A stretch of 41,672 bases of DNA from an uncultured Microscilla sp. (GCF_947493425.1 NZ_CANLRP010000064.1:1-41672), one strand, 5' to 3'. Counted from the first letter of the stretch, positions 19,447 to 28,326 are shown. Numbers and translations are program-made. Notes: generated by a model from the letters alone, not told the origin.

Positions 19447-19865
19447 TGTTATGCAGACGTTGTAGTTAGTTTTAAAATTTTATCAGATATACCTTAAATT
19501 ATCTGATGGGGGTTTATACGGATACGCTTTAACAGGTAACCACTTTCTTTTAATTTATAGCACAGCCAAGAATAAGCACAAAGTAACAAAAGATAACCTG
19601 TTGATTATGAGTACAAGGCATAATTACCCCACTGATGTAAGAAAAATGATAAAATGATCCTGATTCTGACCAGGAAATACACCACGCCCATTTTATTTAG
19701 TCAGCCAAAGAGTGCATACATTTGTAGTAAGTTTATGACTAATCACTGGCAGATTTGAAAAAACTTTCTCAATTTTACGGCTGATAGAAATTCAATAATG
19801 AATAATGGGTATGCAGTAGTAAAACCCCACCAATGCATGCCTGCTAAATGAAAAGATTGACAAAG
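19447..19865. promoter_or_regulatory. Divergent spacer between the giant gene and tyrS
   Basis: No gene is seen in this 419-base region. A TACATTTG box at 19717-19724 fits the Bacteroidota -7 consensus TAnnTTTG and could serve tyrS, giving a leader of about 140 bases. A distant inverted pair (AACAGGT near 19531, ACCTGTT near 19597) is present. No T-box or other leader element is recognised. Confidence 0.3.
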
Positions 19866-21185
19866 ATGAAGAAGAATTTTATTGAAGAATTGCGCTGGCG
19901 AGGAATGTTGCACGACGCAATGCCTGGTACTGAAGAACAACTCAATAAAGAAATGACGGTGGGTTATATTGGTTTTGACCCCACTGCAGACTCTATTCAT
20001 ATAGGCAACCTTGCCACCTTGATGATGCTTAAGCACTTACAGATGGCAGGGCACAAACCTGTGGCTTTGGTAGGCGGCGCTACCGGAATGGTGGGTGACC
20101 CTTCGGGCAAATCTGCCGAAAGAAATTTGTTGGACGTAAAAACTTTGCGCCATAACGAAGCAGCCATAGGAAAACAACTGGCCAAGTTTTTGGATTTTGA
20201 CTGTGGCGAAAACTCTGCCGAATTGCTCAACAACTATGATTGGTTTGGGCAAATGAACTTTTTAGAGTTTTTGAGAGATGTAGGCAAGCATTTGACCATT
20301 AACTACATGACGGCTAAAGATTCGGTAAAAAAACGCCTCGAAAGTGGTTTGTCTTTTACTGAGTTTAGCTACCAATTGCTACAGGGTTACGATTTTTTCT
20401 GGCTCAATAAAAACAAAAACTGTAAAATACAAATGGGTGGCTCCGATCAGTGGGGCAACATTACTACTGGTACCGAGCTTATCCGCCGTATGGGTGGAGG
20501 CGATGCTTTTGCGGTTACTTGTCCATTGATTACCAAAGCCGATGGCAGCAAATTTGGTAAGTCGGTAGGAGGCAATGTATGGCTTGACCCCAAACGTACC
20601 TCTCCTTATAAATTTTACCAGTTTTGGCTTAATGTAGACGACAGCGAAACAGCTAAACTTTTGCGGGTGTTTACTTTGCTCGATCAGGAAACTATAGAAA
20701 AACACGAGGCAGACTATGCCAATGACCCAAGAATGCTCAAGCGTATTCTTGCTGAAGAGGTGACCCGTATGGTACACTCACAGGAAGAACTAGACCGGGC
20801 TCAAAAAGCCTCTGGTTTGTTGTTTGGAAAATCTACTTTGGAAGATTTTGAAACGACCGACGAAGCTACCTTGCTGGATGTGTTTAAGGGGATTCCTAAA
20901 AAGAACTACACCAAAACCGAGTTTGATGCTTTTGGTAGTACTGTAGACCTTATTGCCAGTGCCATGACCGAAGACGAGGCTAAGCCAGTGTCTAAAAGTG
21001 AGGTACGTCGTTTGATCAAAAACAACGGAATAAAGATTAACCAAAAAGCTGTCACTAAAGACCAAGGCGAGAGCAAGCCTGAGTTTGGCTTGTTGAAAGA
21101 CAAGTTTTTATTGATCAAAAAAGGTAGAAAATACTTTTTAGTAACGGTAGGCGTAGTACAACGCGCCGCCGAAGTAGAAGTATAG
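19866..21185 (+). CDS. tyrS: Tyrosine--tRNA ligase
   Basis: The enzyme charges tRNA(Tyr) with tyrosine in the cytoplasm. The reading frame begins at 19848, but the ATG at 19866 (MKKNFIEELRWRG) matches the usual start of Bacteroidota TyrS and gives 439 residues, normal for the family. Class I signatures are present: the HIGH-like motif HIGN at 45-48 and KFGKS at 229-233, plus VGGATGMVGDPSGKS in the catalytic fold. An S4 RNA-binding domain lies at the C terminus (SKSEVRRLIKNNGIKIN). It is monocistronic, followed by a perfect terminator. Confidence 0.98.
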   Translation: MKKNFIEELRWRGMLHDAMPGTEEQLNKEMTVGYIGFDPTADSIHIGNLATLMMLKHLQMAGHKPVALVGGATGMVGDPSGKSAERNLLDVKTLRHNEAAIGKQLAKFLDFDCGENSAELLNNYDWFGQMNFLEFLRDVGKHLTINYMTAKDSVKKRLESGLSFTEFSYQLLQGYDFFWLNKNKNCKIQMGGSDQWGNITTGTELIRRMGGGDAFAVTCPLITKADGSKFGKSVGGNVWLDPKRTSPYKFYQFWLNVDDSETAKLLRVFTLLDQETIEKHEADYANDPRMLKRILAEEVTRMVHSQEELDRAQKASGLLFGKSTLEDFETTDEATLLDVFKGIPKKNYTKTEFDAFGSTVDLIASAMTEDEAKPVSKSEVRRLIKNNGIKINQKAVTKDQGESKPEFGLLKDKFLLIKKGRKYFLVTVGVVQRAAEVEV

Positions 21186-21213
21186 GTTTTTTACTTGATT
21201 ATAAATATAATTG

Positions 21214-21246
21214 AACCGTACAGTGACGAACTGTACGGTTTTTTTG
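21214..21246 (+). terminator. Rho-independent terminator of tyrS
   Basis: AACCGTACAG/CTGTACGGTT with an eight-base loop is followed by T7; it starts 28 bases after the tyrS stop codon. Confidence 0.92.
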
Positions 21247-21709
21247 TGGCACCAATCAAAAGTACCACCTACAAAATCATAATCTTCTACCTAATTTTTT
21301 GAAACCGTACACTTTTTATAGCAGATAAGTCTTGATTTTTTTGATAGTTTTACAGCATAAAAATAGCTGCTAATCTGCTGAGTTGTAGAATAAAACCTGG
21401 TTTCGTTTCCCTCAGGCATCCGTTCATTTTTTTCTTTAGCTAAAAAAACGAACCAAAAAAAGCCACCGCTGTAGTTTGCCTGGCTAAAATTTGTTTCATT
21501 ACGCCGAAACAGCTCAAACTCGCCTGCGGCTCAGACAGTGATCTGTTTTTACGGCTTCATTTCTCAAATTTCTTAACGCCCACAAACTAAGGCGGAAAGT
21601 AAAGACGCTGTTTTTCAAGCACTTTTGAGACTGATAAAATTAAACTCTGCACAAGTATTAGTAGTGAAAAATTAGTGTACGGTTTTGAACCTAATTTTAG
21701 AAATTTCGT
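21247..21709. other. Non-coding spacer containing a Bacteroidota-type intergenic sequence
   Basis: There is no gene in this 463-base stretch. The part at about 21410-21620 has the look of an intergenic sequence I recall from several Bacteroidota genomes: a pyrimidine/purine-rich inverted pair (TTTTTTTCTTTAGC/GCTAAAAAAACG region, 21428-21460), then ACAGCTCAAACTCGCCTGCG and GGCTCAGACAGTGATCTG. Its function is unknown to me. Half-palindromes ACCGTACA at 21304 and TGTACGGT at 21674 echo the tyrS terminator stem. Confidence 0.4.
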
Positions 21710-22582
21710 TTAAAAAACAAACTCTTGCAAAATATATAATATAATACCTGCTATTGCCGCAATAATATACCAAATACTTTTATTTTGCAGTTTTTCCTGC
21801 TCTACCTGACGTGCTTCGGTGACTTCTCGGTTATGTTGATCAAACTCTGTGATTTTTGCTTTAGTATCTGATAAAAACACTTTTATTGTTGGCAAAACAC
21901 CCTCTACCTTTTGTCCTAAACTCACAATCTCCAACGCCATGCTAGTATCATAAAACTGTTGGCAAACACTATGTGCCAAAATAGCCAGCTGCTCTGCAAT
22001 AGAGCTTTTTTCTTCCTCAGGCAACTCGTTGATCTCTTTTACTACGATCAGTTTTTTGATTTTTTCAAATATGGCATAGCCAGGAGCATTTTTAAATTTC
22101 ATTCGCCGAATAGCTTCGTTGATTTGCTTGGCTACATCGCCTATTACAGCTATGTCCAACATTTGTAGGTTGTCCATGGCTTGCATACGTTGATACAACT
22201 GAAGCAAATCCTTTACTTCAAAGACCAGTGCCTCTGTGTTCTCTGTTGGGTCTTGTGTCCAACCCAGTGGCGGTTCCCAACCTCGTTTCAATGTTTCTGT
22301 CAATACTATTTTTGTTTCTGCATTATATACTTCTACGTACAATGTTACTACCATCTGAACCCCACTTACCATACTACTCACTGTTGAAAAGTTCCACCAA
22401 TTTTTACAAGTAAAAGGAGCCTTTATTTCTTCTATCTGATTGGGTGTTGCTTGTTGAGAGTCATAAGGAGTAATTTTCTCCATCCTAAGTACTCCTATTT
22501 GTTCCTCAGGGATATACACCAAACTTATCTCATTAGTGATATTTCTACTGTCGTCATCATAGTGATATAGTACTTGTTCCAT
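21710..22582 (-). CDS. Tail-anchored protein of unknown function
   Basis: I do not recognise this 290-residue protein. It has no signal peptide. The N-terminal ~120 residues look like a beta-rich soluble domain (TVSSMVSGVQMVVTLYVEV). The middle (~125-235) is helical and charged, and a possible coiled coil (~240-265) precedes a single C-terminal transmembrane segment (SIWYIIAAIAGIILYILQ) ending three residues from the C terminus. This is a tail-anchor topology: cytoplasmic body, inner-membrane anchor. It lies 81 bases behind the ARPP-1 gene on the same strand, but a terminator-like hairpin sits between them, so co-transcription is uncertain. Confidence 0.75.
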   Translation of the reverse strand: MEQVLYHYDDDSRNITNEISLVYIPEEQIGVLRMEKITPYDSQQATPNQIEEIKAPFTCKNWWNFSTVSSMVSGVQMVVTLYVEVYNAETKIVLTETLKRGWEPPLGWTQDPTENTEALVFEVKDLLQLYQRMQAMDNLQMLDIAVIGDVAKQINEAIRRMKFKNAPGYAIFEKIKKLIVVKEINELPEEEKSSIAEQLAILAHSVCQQFYDTSMALEIVSLGQKVEGVLPTIKVFLSDTKAKITEFDQHNREVTEARQVEQEKLQNKSIWYIIAAIAGIILYILQEFVF

Positions 22583-22610
22583 AATACCAAGGTTAGTTAA
22601 CTAAAAAGTA

Positions 22611-22645
22611 TAAAAAAAACCTGACTAGAACACCAGCCAGGCTTA
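22611..22645 (-). terminator. Terminator behind the ARPP-1 gene
   Basis: On the minus strand the arms CCTGGCT/AGTCAGG (one G-U pair) are followed by T8. It lies 19 bases after the stop codon at 22664 and before the gene starting at 22582. Confidence 0.75.
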
Positions 22646-22663
22646 AATTACAAAAAATCAACC

Positions 22664-23818
22664 TCAATACTTTGACACGTGCAATTTCTTTCGATTGTGC
22701 TTAAACACTTTGCCTTTTTTCTTTAATTCTGTTTCGTTTTTTAGCTCCTTGTCCAGCAAATCACTCATATACTTTTCTACCCTTGTTTCTGCAATGTTTA
22801 CTGGAGCACCATCAGTTACTGCTTCGTTGATATAAGACCCCAAGAGGTTTTGGTATTGCGATTGAAATAAATGAGGAGACGCAAACATATCGCAGCCTAC
22901 TACCCGATTGCCCGTGGCTACTATCACCCCTATTACATCGTTTTTACCTTTAAACTTATCCTTAAAAAAATGAGTGTATGCGGCATACTCTTTCTTAAAC
23001 TTTGCATTCTTTTTTTGCTCGGTATACGCATTGGTTCCACTTTTTACCGCATTTTTTGCGTTCGACCGTGCTACCTCTTTCCATACCTTTTGTTGTTTTT
23101 TCTCGGTGTCTACTACTTTGCGCAAAGCAATGCTCGACACCCCATAATACCCATCAAAGTTGTCTTTATTTTTAGATTTCTTATAAGCCCAACGCCCCTT
23201 TTCTACACAAAACACCGATAGGTTTATTTTACCACTGTTGGGCGGAATCACCATGTCTTGGGCTATCACCCGGTCTTGTTTGCCTCCTTGCACTATTTCG
23301 CCTGCCATAATGTACAAAGTGTCATTCGACTTGTTTTGTATGTAGAGGTTATTTACCGAAGCAGACCCTCCTCCGCCTCTCACTTGTATGTTTTGAGGCA
23401 AATACACATTTTGAACTTGTTGTACTTGGCGGGTATGCTGTTGGCGTTGCTGTACCACTCGCGGTCGCGTTGGTAGATTTGTGGTGCTTGACCTCTTGGT
23501 GGTGTCAGCATTATTGCGGGTACGGGGAGTTGGGGTAATATTGTTAGAAACGCTTTGTTCGGTAATGACTACTTTCTTGGTTTTCAGGGCAACCTTCAGT
23601 GGTGTATACTTGCCTATATTTTTGCTGTCCTTCAAAAACGTTTTACTTGCCCTTATTGGGTATAAGCGTAAGTTTTTGTAAGTGAAATTCTTTTTGTTGC
23701 CCAAAGCAGTGCCTTCATCATAGGAGACTTTTACGTGTTGGTGGTTAAACTGCTGGGCTTGCAAGCTACAGCAAAACCCTGCCAACAAAAGTAGTGATAG
23801 CATACGAGTAATTTTCAT
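22664..23818 (-). CDS. ARPP-1 (DUF6569) domain secreted protein
   Basis: The ATG at 23818 (MKITRMLSLLLLAG) gives 384 residues with a signal peptide ending LQAQ; an upstream in-frame start at 23875 would bury the signal and is less likely. The core shows the ARPP-1 family signature in order: GGGSASVNNLYIQNKS, IMAGEIVQGGKQDRVI, FCVEKGRWAY, KVWKEVARSN and GVIVATGNRVVGCDMF. The family name refers to genome association with ADP-ribosyl-glycohydrolase/rhodanese-phosphatase proteins; no biochemical activity is known to me. The segment before the core (~100-155) is Gln/Arg/Thr-rich linker. The Lys-rich tail is basic. It is divergent from the TerB pair, with a 390-base spacer. Probable location: periplasm. 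Confidence 0.85.
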   Translation of the reverse strand: MKITRMLSLLLLAGFCCSLQAQQFNHQHVKVSYDEGTALGNKKNFTYKNLRLYPIRASKTFLKDSKNIGKYTPLKVALKTKKVVITEQSVSNNITPTPRTRNNADTTKRSSTTNLPTRPRVVQQRQQHTRQVQQVQNVYLPQNIQVRGGGGSASVNNLYIQNKSNDTLYIMAGEIVQGGKQDRVIAQDMVIPPNSGKINLSVFCVEKGRWAYKKSKNKDNFDGYYGVSSIALRKVVDTEKKQQKVWKEVARSNAKNAVKSGTNAYTEQKKNAKFKKEYAAYTHFFKDKFKGKNDVIGVIVATGNRVVGCDMFASPHLFQSQYQNLLGSYINEAVTDGAPVNIAETRVEKYMSDLLDKELKNETELKKKGKVFKHNRKKLHVSKY

Positions 23819-24208
23819 GCGTGTTTTGATTATAAAGGTTTTTATTAAAAATGCATTTTTAATAAGACAAAGCAAATCGTTGAAAGAAGTAGGTTTTCAC
23901 CAAAAAAACACAAAATCACCCACCTATTTATCCCCAAACCTCCTCAGTATTTTACCTGTTAATCAAGTATTTAATCAATAACAAAACCTGTCATAAAAGT
24001 AGCTCGTAAGAAAAGTAATAGCTTCTTTGGCAAAACTTACCTAAAACACAATTTTCTTAGAGTAATTTAAATATACAGACAACTTCATACCCTTAACCAA
24101 CCTGATCAAAGCATAAATTTCTATCGTTAGAATAGTTAAACTTTTGTTGATTAAACACAAACTATTTGCTTAACTAAATTTTAATAACCTAAAATTGTTG
24201 GAAGTAAA
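23819..24208. promoter_or_regulatory. Divergent spacer between ARPP-1 and TerB-like genes
   Basis: No gene is seen in this 390-base region. A perfect 8-base inverted pair, TAAGAAAA (24007-24014) and TTTTCTTA (24052-24059), encloses 37 bases. Promoters for both genes must lie here; none is clear enough to call. Confidence 0.3.
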
Positions 24209-24571
24209 ATGGATAAACAAACAGCCCTTCACTATTTTCAGAATCTGTATCTGATAGCAGTTGCTGATGGTAAACTTGCCGATGAAGAAAAAAAGATTTT
24301 GGTAAAGTTTTCGCAAAAAATGGGAATCAATGCACGGGAAGCCTCAGAGATCATGCTCGATATCCGATACCGGGACTTTGTGGTGCCCCAGAGCAAAGAC
24401 GAACAAATGGCTCACTTCAAAGACATTGTAAGTATGATGATGTCGGATGGTACTATTCACAATAAAGAATATGAGCTTTGTAAAAGGTACGCCGAAAAAA
24501 TAGGCAAAAGTGAAATCACTCTGAATAGGCTCATTGATAGTATAAAAGCTGAAAGGGATAGATTAAAATAA
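24209..24571 (+). CDS. TerB-like protein, first of a tandem pair
   Basis: This 120-residue helical protein begins HYFQNLYLIAVADGKLADEEKKIL, the recognisable TerB/co-chaperone-like opening with the ADGxxxxEE motif in the first helical pair. A second acidic repeat (MMMSDGTIHNKEYELC) mirrors it, as in the two-fold TerB fold. TerB proteins bind metal through such acidic motifs; members outside tellurite clusters have unclear roles. No other ter genes are present, so tellurite resistance should not be assumed. A paralogue follows at 24690. Confidence 0.8.
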   Translation: MDKQTALHYFQNLYLIAVADGKLADEEKKILVKFSQKMGINAREASEIMLDIRYRDFVVPQSKDEQMAHFKDIVSMMMSDGTIHNKEYELCKRYAEKIGKSEITLNRLIDSIKAERDRLK

Positions 24572-24689
24572 TTTACTTTTAGACATCAGCAATTTTCGAA
24601 TTGGCGAGTTTTTTTCGACTTTTGTACACTTTATTTGAAAAAGTGGAAAATCCAGGAAAGAAATTCATTGCCATAAAATATTTAAATCA

Positions 24690-25079
24690 ATGACACTAGA
24701 TAAAGAAAGAGCTAAAAAGTATTTCCAAAACCTTTTTTTGGTTGCCATTGCTGATGGAAAACTAGCCACCGAAGAGAGGGAGTTATTGGTAGGAGTAGCT
24801 ATACGCATGGGGCTAAGTATTAGAGACTCCGCCACAATTATGCGTAATATTACCCAGGAGGAATTTCATATTCCAGATACCGAAGAACAACAAATGTTGC
24901 ACTTGTCAGACATTGTAAAAGTGATGATGATTGACAAAGAAATACACGAGAAAGAGTATGAGCTTTGCTTGGGGTATGCCCTTAAGATAGGACAAAGCGA
25001 AGCAATGTTGCAGGAAATTATTGAAGACTCAAAGAACCAAAACTGGTACAAGTTCAAAAACCCTTACCCCAACCATTGA
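24690..25079 (+). CDS. TerB-like protein, second of a tandem pair
   Basis: The 129-residue protein is a paralogue of the gene at 24209: KKYFQNLFLVAIADGKLATEER parallels HYFQNLYLIAVADGKLADEEK, and KVMMIDKEIHEKEYELC parallels SMMMSDGTIHNKEYELC. The C terminus is longer, with an aromatic tail (NQNWYKFKNPY). The pair arose by tandem duplication and has diverged. The 118-base gap could hold a separate promoter; both are followed by the terminator at 25089. Function is unknown beyond the TerB fold. Confidence 0.8.
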   Translation: MTLDKERAKKYFQNLFLVAIADGKLATEERELLVGVAIRMGLSIRDSATIMRNITQEEFHIPDTEEQQMLHLSDIVKVMMIDKEIHEKEYELCLGYALKIGQSEAMLQEIIEDSKNQNWYKFKNPYPNH

Positions 25080-25088
25080 GTTGAAGAT

Positions 25089-25120
25089 AAAAAAAGCGAG
25101 GCTTCCACCCCGCTTTTTTT
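25089..25120. terminator. Bidirectional terminator between TerB-like and PorG-like genes
   Basis: AAAAAAAGCG and CGCTTTTTTT pair around a short loop, giving an A run and a T run on either side. It lies 10 bases after the TerB stop and 13 bases after the convergent gene's stop at 25133, so it can serve both. Confidence 0.85.
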
Positions 25121-25132
25121 ATGTCCTACATT

Positions 25133-26098
25133 TTACCACCTTAGTTGAGGGCAGCTTAGCCCTGTATCTATAATATAGGTAAAGTGAAATCCGGTGACAA
25201 TATAAATATCCTTCCCTTTTTTACCTCTGGCGTCACCCACTCCCAAATTATTTAGGTTTTCGTAAGCATTGCCATCAAACCCGGTATAAGTAGTAGAGCC
25301 GTATTGTTCGCGCAATTGCCCTACATTTCTTGGGGTACGGTTAATGGCACCTATTGCCTCAAACGACCGATTGGCAAAACTTTTGGCTAAGTCGCTGTTC
25401 AAATCACTAGGGTCTACAAAATTGCCTCCTACATCATCTAAATAGTCGGTTAGAGACAAACGCACGCTGGCTTCAATGGCAAAGTCCCAGCGGCGGTTTA
25501 GTTTCCAACGTAGACCAACGCCCAATGGCACTACTACTTGTACCTTGCTATAGGGAGTATCGTAGCCTGGTCTGCCTTGTCCTTCGGTACCCAACGCCTG
25601 CAAATCAGTCCAGCGGGCAGCACTGGTTGCTTCGGCGTGTCCCTTGGGGCTATGATGTACTATGCCTATGCCACCCAACACATAAGGTGTAAAACCTCTG
25701 CGACGAAAAAAACGTCCAGGGCTTCCGGCAATATCGTAGGTACCTACCAAAGTGATTTCCTTTAAATCATTACGAAAGTTGAGATTGCGGGCATATTTGA
25801 AACTGTTTTCTTCGGCTTTGATATCGTTGCCCATAATACGTCCCACCCCTATGCTTAGGCGGGCGTGTACCCTTTCGCCCAACTTACGGGTGGCATGCAA
25901 AAAAACACCTGGACGGGTAAGCGACAAATCAGAATAAACATCTCCTTTAAAATTCATTGCATTGAGCTGTATACCAAAGCTCATATAGCCTTCAGTTTCG
26001 CCAAAAGGACGGCGCTGGGCAACAGTGTTTTGTACGCTTGCCCAACCCAGCAATAATAGGCAGGTAAAAAAAGTAACATGTTTGTAACAGTAGTCCAT
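25133..26098 (-). CDS. Outer-membrane beta-barrel protein, DUF6089/PorG-like
   Basis: The ATG at 26098 (MDYCYKHVTFFTCLLLL) gives 321 residues and a signal peptide ending TVAQ; the frame continues upstream to 26314 but those residues look non-coding. The mature protein starts with a strand containing GYMSFGIQLNAMNFKGD and continues with repeated amphipathic strands (RLSIGVGRIMGND, FTPYVLGGIGIVHHSPKG, VVVPLGVGLRWKLNRRWDFAIE). This order is that of the DUF6089 family, whose members include proteins annotated as the T9SS component PorG. With two T9SS cargo genes in the window a T9SS role is plausible, but the PorG assignment is tentative because other barrels of this type exist. Confidence 0.75.
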   Translation of the reverse strand: MDYCYKHVTFFTCLLLLGWASVQNTVAQRRPFGETEGYMSFGIQLNAMNFKGDVYSDLSLTRPGVFLHATRKLGERVHARLSIGVGRIMGNDIKAEENSFKYARNLNFRNDLKEITLVGTYDIAGSPGRFFRRRGFTPYVLGGIGIVHHSPKGHAEATSAARWTDLQALGTEGQGRPGYDTPYSKVQVVVPLGVGLRWKLNRRWDFAIEASVRLSLTDYLDDVGGNFVDPSDLNSDLAKSFANRSFEAIGAINRTPRNVGQLREQYGSTTYTGFDGNAYENLNNLGVGDARGKKGKDIYIVTGFHFTYIIDTGLSCPQLRW

Positions 26099-26532
26099 CA
26101 CTGTTGTACGAGTATAAATACCTGATATTATACTGAAATTCAACAGGTTGTAAACCCTCTTCCTTATGCTTTTATTTGACGAAGCGCACACGCTGTGCTG
26201 TTGTGCTGAGCTACACGAAGTTAAAAGCGGTGGAGTGTTGTTATAATGGATCATTTTGTTACTAAGTAAATGTTTTTGTGAAGTGACAAATATCGAGATG
26301 TTGTGCCACTTCAATATAATTAAGATATGTTGTGTACTTACTCAAGCCAGCAAGCTCAAAAGATAACGAACATATCAATGATTTGTTGCTGGCTTTGCTT
26401 ATAACTAAGACCTTGTTTGGATTTCATCCCCCGACATAACAGGTCGGGACTGTAAGCATTGAAGTCCTGGTACGACTTTGACTAGCAAATTCATCACAAT
26501 TACTCTCAAAAACGAAAGTACAAACAAGCTCT
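26099..26532. other. Spacer with inverted repeats between PorG-like and ggt genes
   Basis: There is no gene in this 434-base stretch. It contains the arms GCCAGCAA/TTGCTGGC at about 26346-26393, a 6-base hairpin CCCGAC/GTCGGG near 26431-26449, and the imperfect pair GACCTTGTTTGG (26409-26420) and CAAACAAGCTC (26521-26531), the latter touching the ggt stop codon. The segment near 26203-26240 resembles 33715-33752. Confidence 0.45.
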
Positions 26533-28239
26533 CTAATAACCTAAAGCTGTATCGTCGCCACGTCGGTCGGCACCTCCTTCTAGTTTACCCCCAGGCAATA
26601 CCAAAATACCTTCTACCCTACCTATAGGTGACCTGGGACGAATAATATAGCCTAGTTTACGCAAAGTTTGCCTTGTTTTTTGGCTCAAAGCCTTATTCTC
26701 TACAAACACTTCATCAGGCAACCATTGGTGGTGAAATCGTGGAGCATTGACTGCCTCTTGCATAGTCATGTTATGTTCCAACACATTGAGTATGGTTTGA
26801 AAAACCGAAGTAGTAATGGTAGAACCTCCTGGGGTGCCTACAACCATTTTCAATTTACCATCTTTTTCTATAATGGTAGGCGTCATAGAGCTTAGCATAC
26901 GCTTGCCGGGTGCTATAGAATTGGCTTCGTTGCCTACCAACCCGTAAATATTGGGTACTCCAGGCTTGACACTGAAATCGTCCATTTCGTTGTTGAGCAA
27001 AAAACCTGCCCCCGATACCATCACATACGACCCATACCCGCTGTTGAGGGTAGTAGTAATGCTAATGGCATTGCCTGCCTTGTCTACAATAGAAAAATGG
27101 GTGGTTTCTTCGCTATGACTCCCCCACTTGCCTTCTTTGGTCTTGGTAGAGCTTCCTGCTTTATCGAAGCTAAAGTCTTTCATACGTTGTTTCAAGTAGG
27201 CAGGGTCTAGTAGATTGTGCATGGGCACCGGGTAAAAATCAGAATCGCCCAGGTATTTGGCACGGTCGGCATAGCCTCTGCGCTCGGCTTCTACCATGAG
27301 TTGTACAGTTTTGGGGGCTTGCCAACCCATTTTGCCCAGGTCGTAAGGTTCTACCATTTTGAGCATTTGCAACAACACAATGCCTCCAGCAGAAGGAGGA
27401 CACATAGAAATGATGCGGTGACCTTTGTAAGTACCCACCACCGGAATACGCCATACTGCACTATAGTTTTGAAGGTCTTCTTTAGAAATAATGCCTCCTC
27501 CGGCTTTCATTTCTTTGACAATCAATTCGGCAGTTTTGCCGGCATAAAAACCGTCTCGTCCTTTGTCACGAATGCGCTCCAGGGTTTTTGCCAAGTCGGT
27601 ATATACAGTAACATCGCCTTTTTTAAAGGGGGTTTTGTCATTGCGAACCAGCGGATAAGGAGGTTGCGTGTTGTGGTCAAAAAAAGCATTACGGCTTTTG
27701 TTTAAGCGTTGGGCTTCTTTATCGGTTAGTACCACCCCACGGGCGGCTAAATCTATAGAGGGTTGAATCACTTCTTTGAAAGGTAACTTACCAAACCTTT
27801 GGTGTACTTTGAGCATGGCATCTACCGCTCCGGGCACTCCTGCTGCCAAATGCCCATAGCGGCTCAAGTTCTTGATTACTTTGCCCCCTTTGTCAAGGTA
27901 CATATCACGATGGGCTTTTGCGGGCGCTTTTTCGCGGTAGTCCAAGGCACCAATGGTGCCGTCAGCGTGGCGGTACACCATAAATCCACCTCCCCCTATA
28001 TTTCCGGCAGCTGGGTAACACACTGCTAAGGCAAACTGCACCGCTACAGCAGCATCATAGGCGTTTCCTCCTTTTTTCAAAATCTCCAGACCTATCTTAG
28101 ACGCGTCAGGGTGGGCAGATACTACCATGCCATTTTTTCCAATTGGACCTCGCTGGGTTTGTGCCCGCACAACCGTCACGTTTCCAACAAGCAATACCAA
28201 CAGCATTAACCAGGCTGGGTAGTGTAAAATTTTCCTCAT
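26533..28239 (-). CDS. ggt: Gamma-glutamyltransferase
   Basis: This is a 568-residue periplasmic enzyme that cleaves or transfers the gamma-glutamyl group of glutathione and related compounds. Residues 1-26 form a signal peptide (ending VVRAQ). Family motifs are in order: GMVVSAHPDASKIGLEILKKGGNAYDAAVA, then GGGGFMVYRHADG, DYREKAP, CPPSAGGIVLLQML and the catalytic EETTHFSIVD with Thr379 at the self-cleavage site. After it come SGAGFLLNNEMDDF and the oxyanion-type SSMTP. Length and both subunits are intact, so it should mature to two chains. It is monocistronic; with the POT transporter it fits peptide and glutathione scavenging. Confidence 0.97.
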   Translation of the reverse strand: MRKILHYPAWLMLLVLLVGNVTVVRAQTQRGPIGKNGMVVSAHPDASKIGLEILKKGGNAYDAAVAVQFALAVCYPAAGNIGGGGFMVYRHADGTIGALDYREKAPAKAHRDMYLDKGGKVIKNLSRYGHLAAGVPGAVDAMLKVHQRFGKLPFKEVIQPSIDLAARGVVLTDKEAQRLNKSRNAFFDHNTQPPYPLVRNDKTPFKKGDVTVYTDLAKTLERIRDKGRDGFYAGKTAELIVKEMKAGGGIISKEDLQNYSAVWRIPVVGTYKGHRIISMCPPSAGGIVLLQMLKMVEPYDLGKMGWQAPKTVQLMVEAERRGYADRAKYLGDSDFYPVPMHNLLDPAYLKQRMKDFSFDKAGSSTKTKEGKWGSHSEETTHFSIVDKAGNAISITTTLNSGYGSYVMVSGAGFLLNNEMDDFSVKPGVPNIYGLVGNEANSIAPGKRMLSSMTPTIIEKDGKLKMVVGTPGGSTITTSVFQTILNVLEHNMTMQEAVNAPRFHHQWLPDEVFVENKALSQKTRQTLRKLGYIIRPRSPIGRVEGILVLPGGKLEGGADRRGDDTALGY

Positions 28240-28300
28240 ATTTTCAATCTTTTGGGGACAATGTGTCTAGCTAACAATAGTCCACAGCGCTGACAGGGGC

Positions 28301-28326
28301 AAGTCCTTAGATATTGGTGCTCCCCT
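28301..28326. repeat. Fragment of the AAGTCCTTAGATA repeat
   Basis: AAGTCCTTAGATA followed by a shortened TTGGTGCT end matches the two copies at 31430-31459 and 31470-31499 but lacks the middle bases. Confidence 0.6.

Noticed and set aside
24209..25079. Tellurite resistance operon
   Set aside because: Only TerB-like proteins are present; terC, terD and others are absent.
26099..26314. N-terminal extension of the PorG-like protein
   Set aside because: The extension lacks a signal peptide and is low-quality sequence; the ATG at 26098 gives a normal signal peptide.
27217..27705. 162-codon plus-strand frame
   Set aside because: Antisense shadow of the gamma-glutamyltransferase gene.
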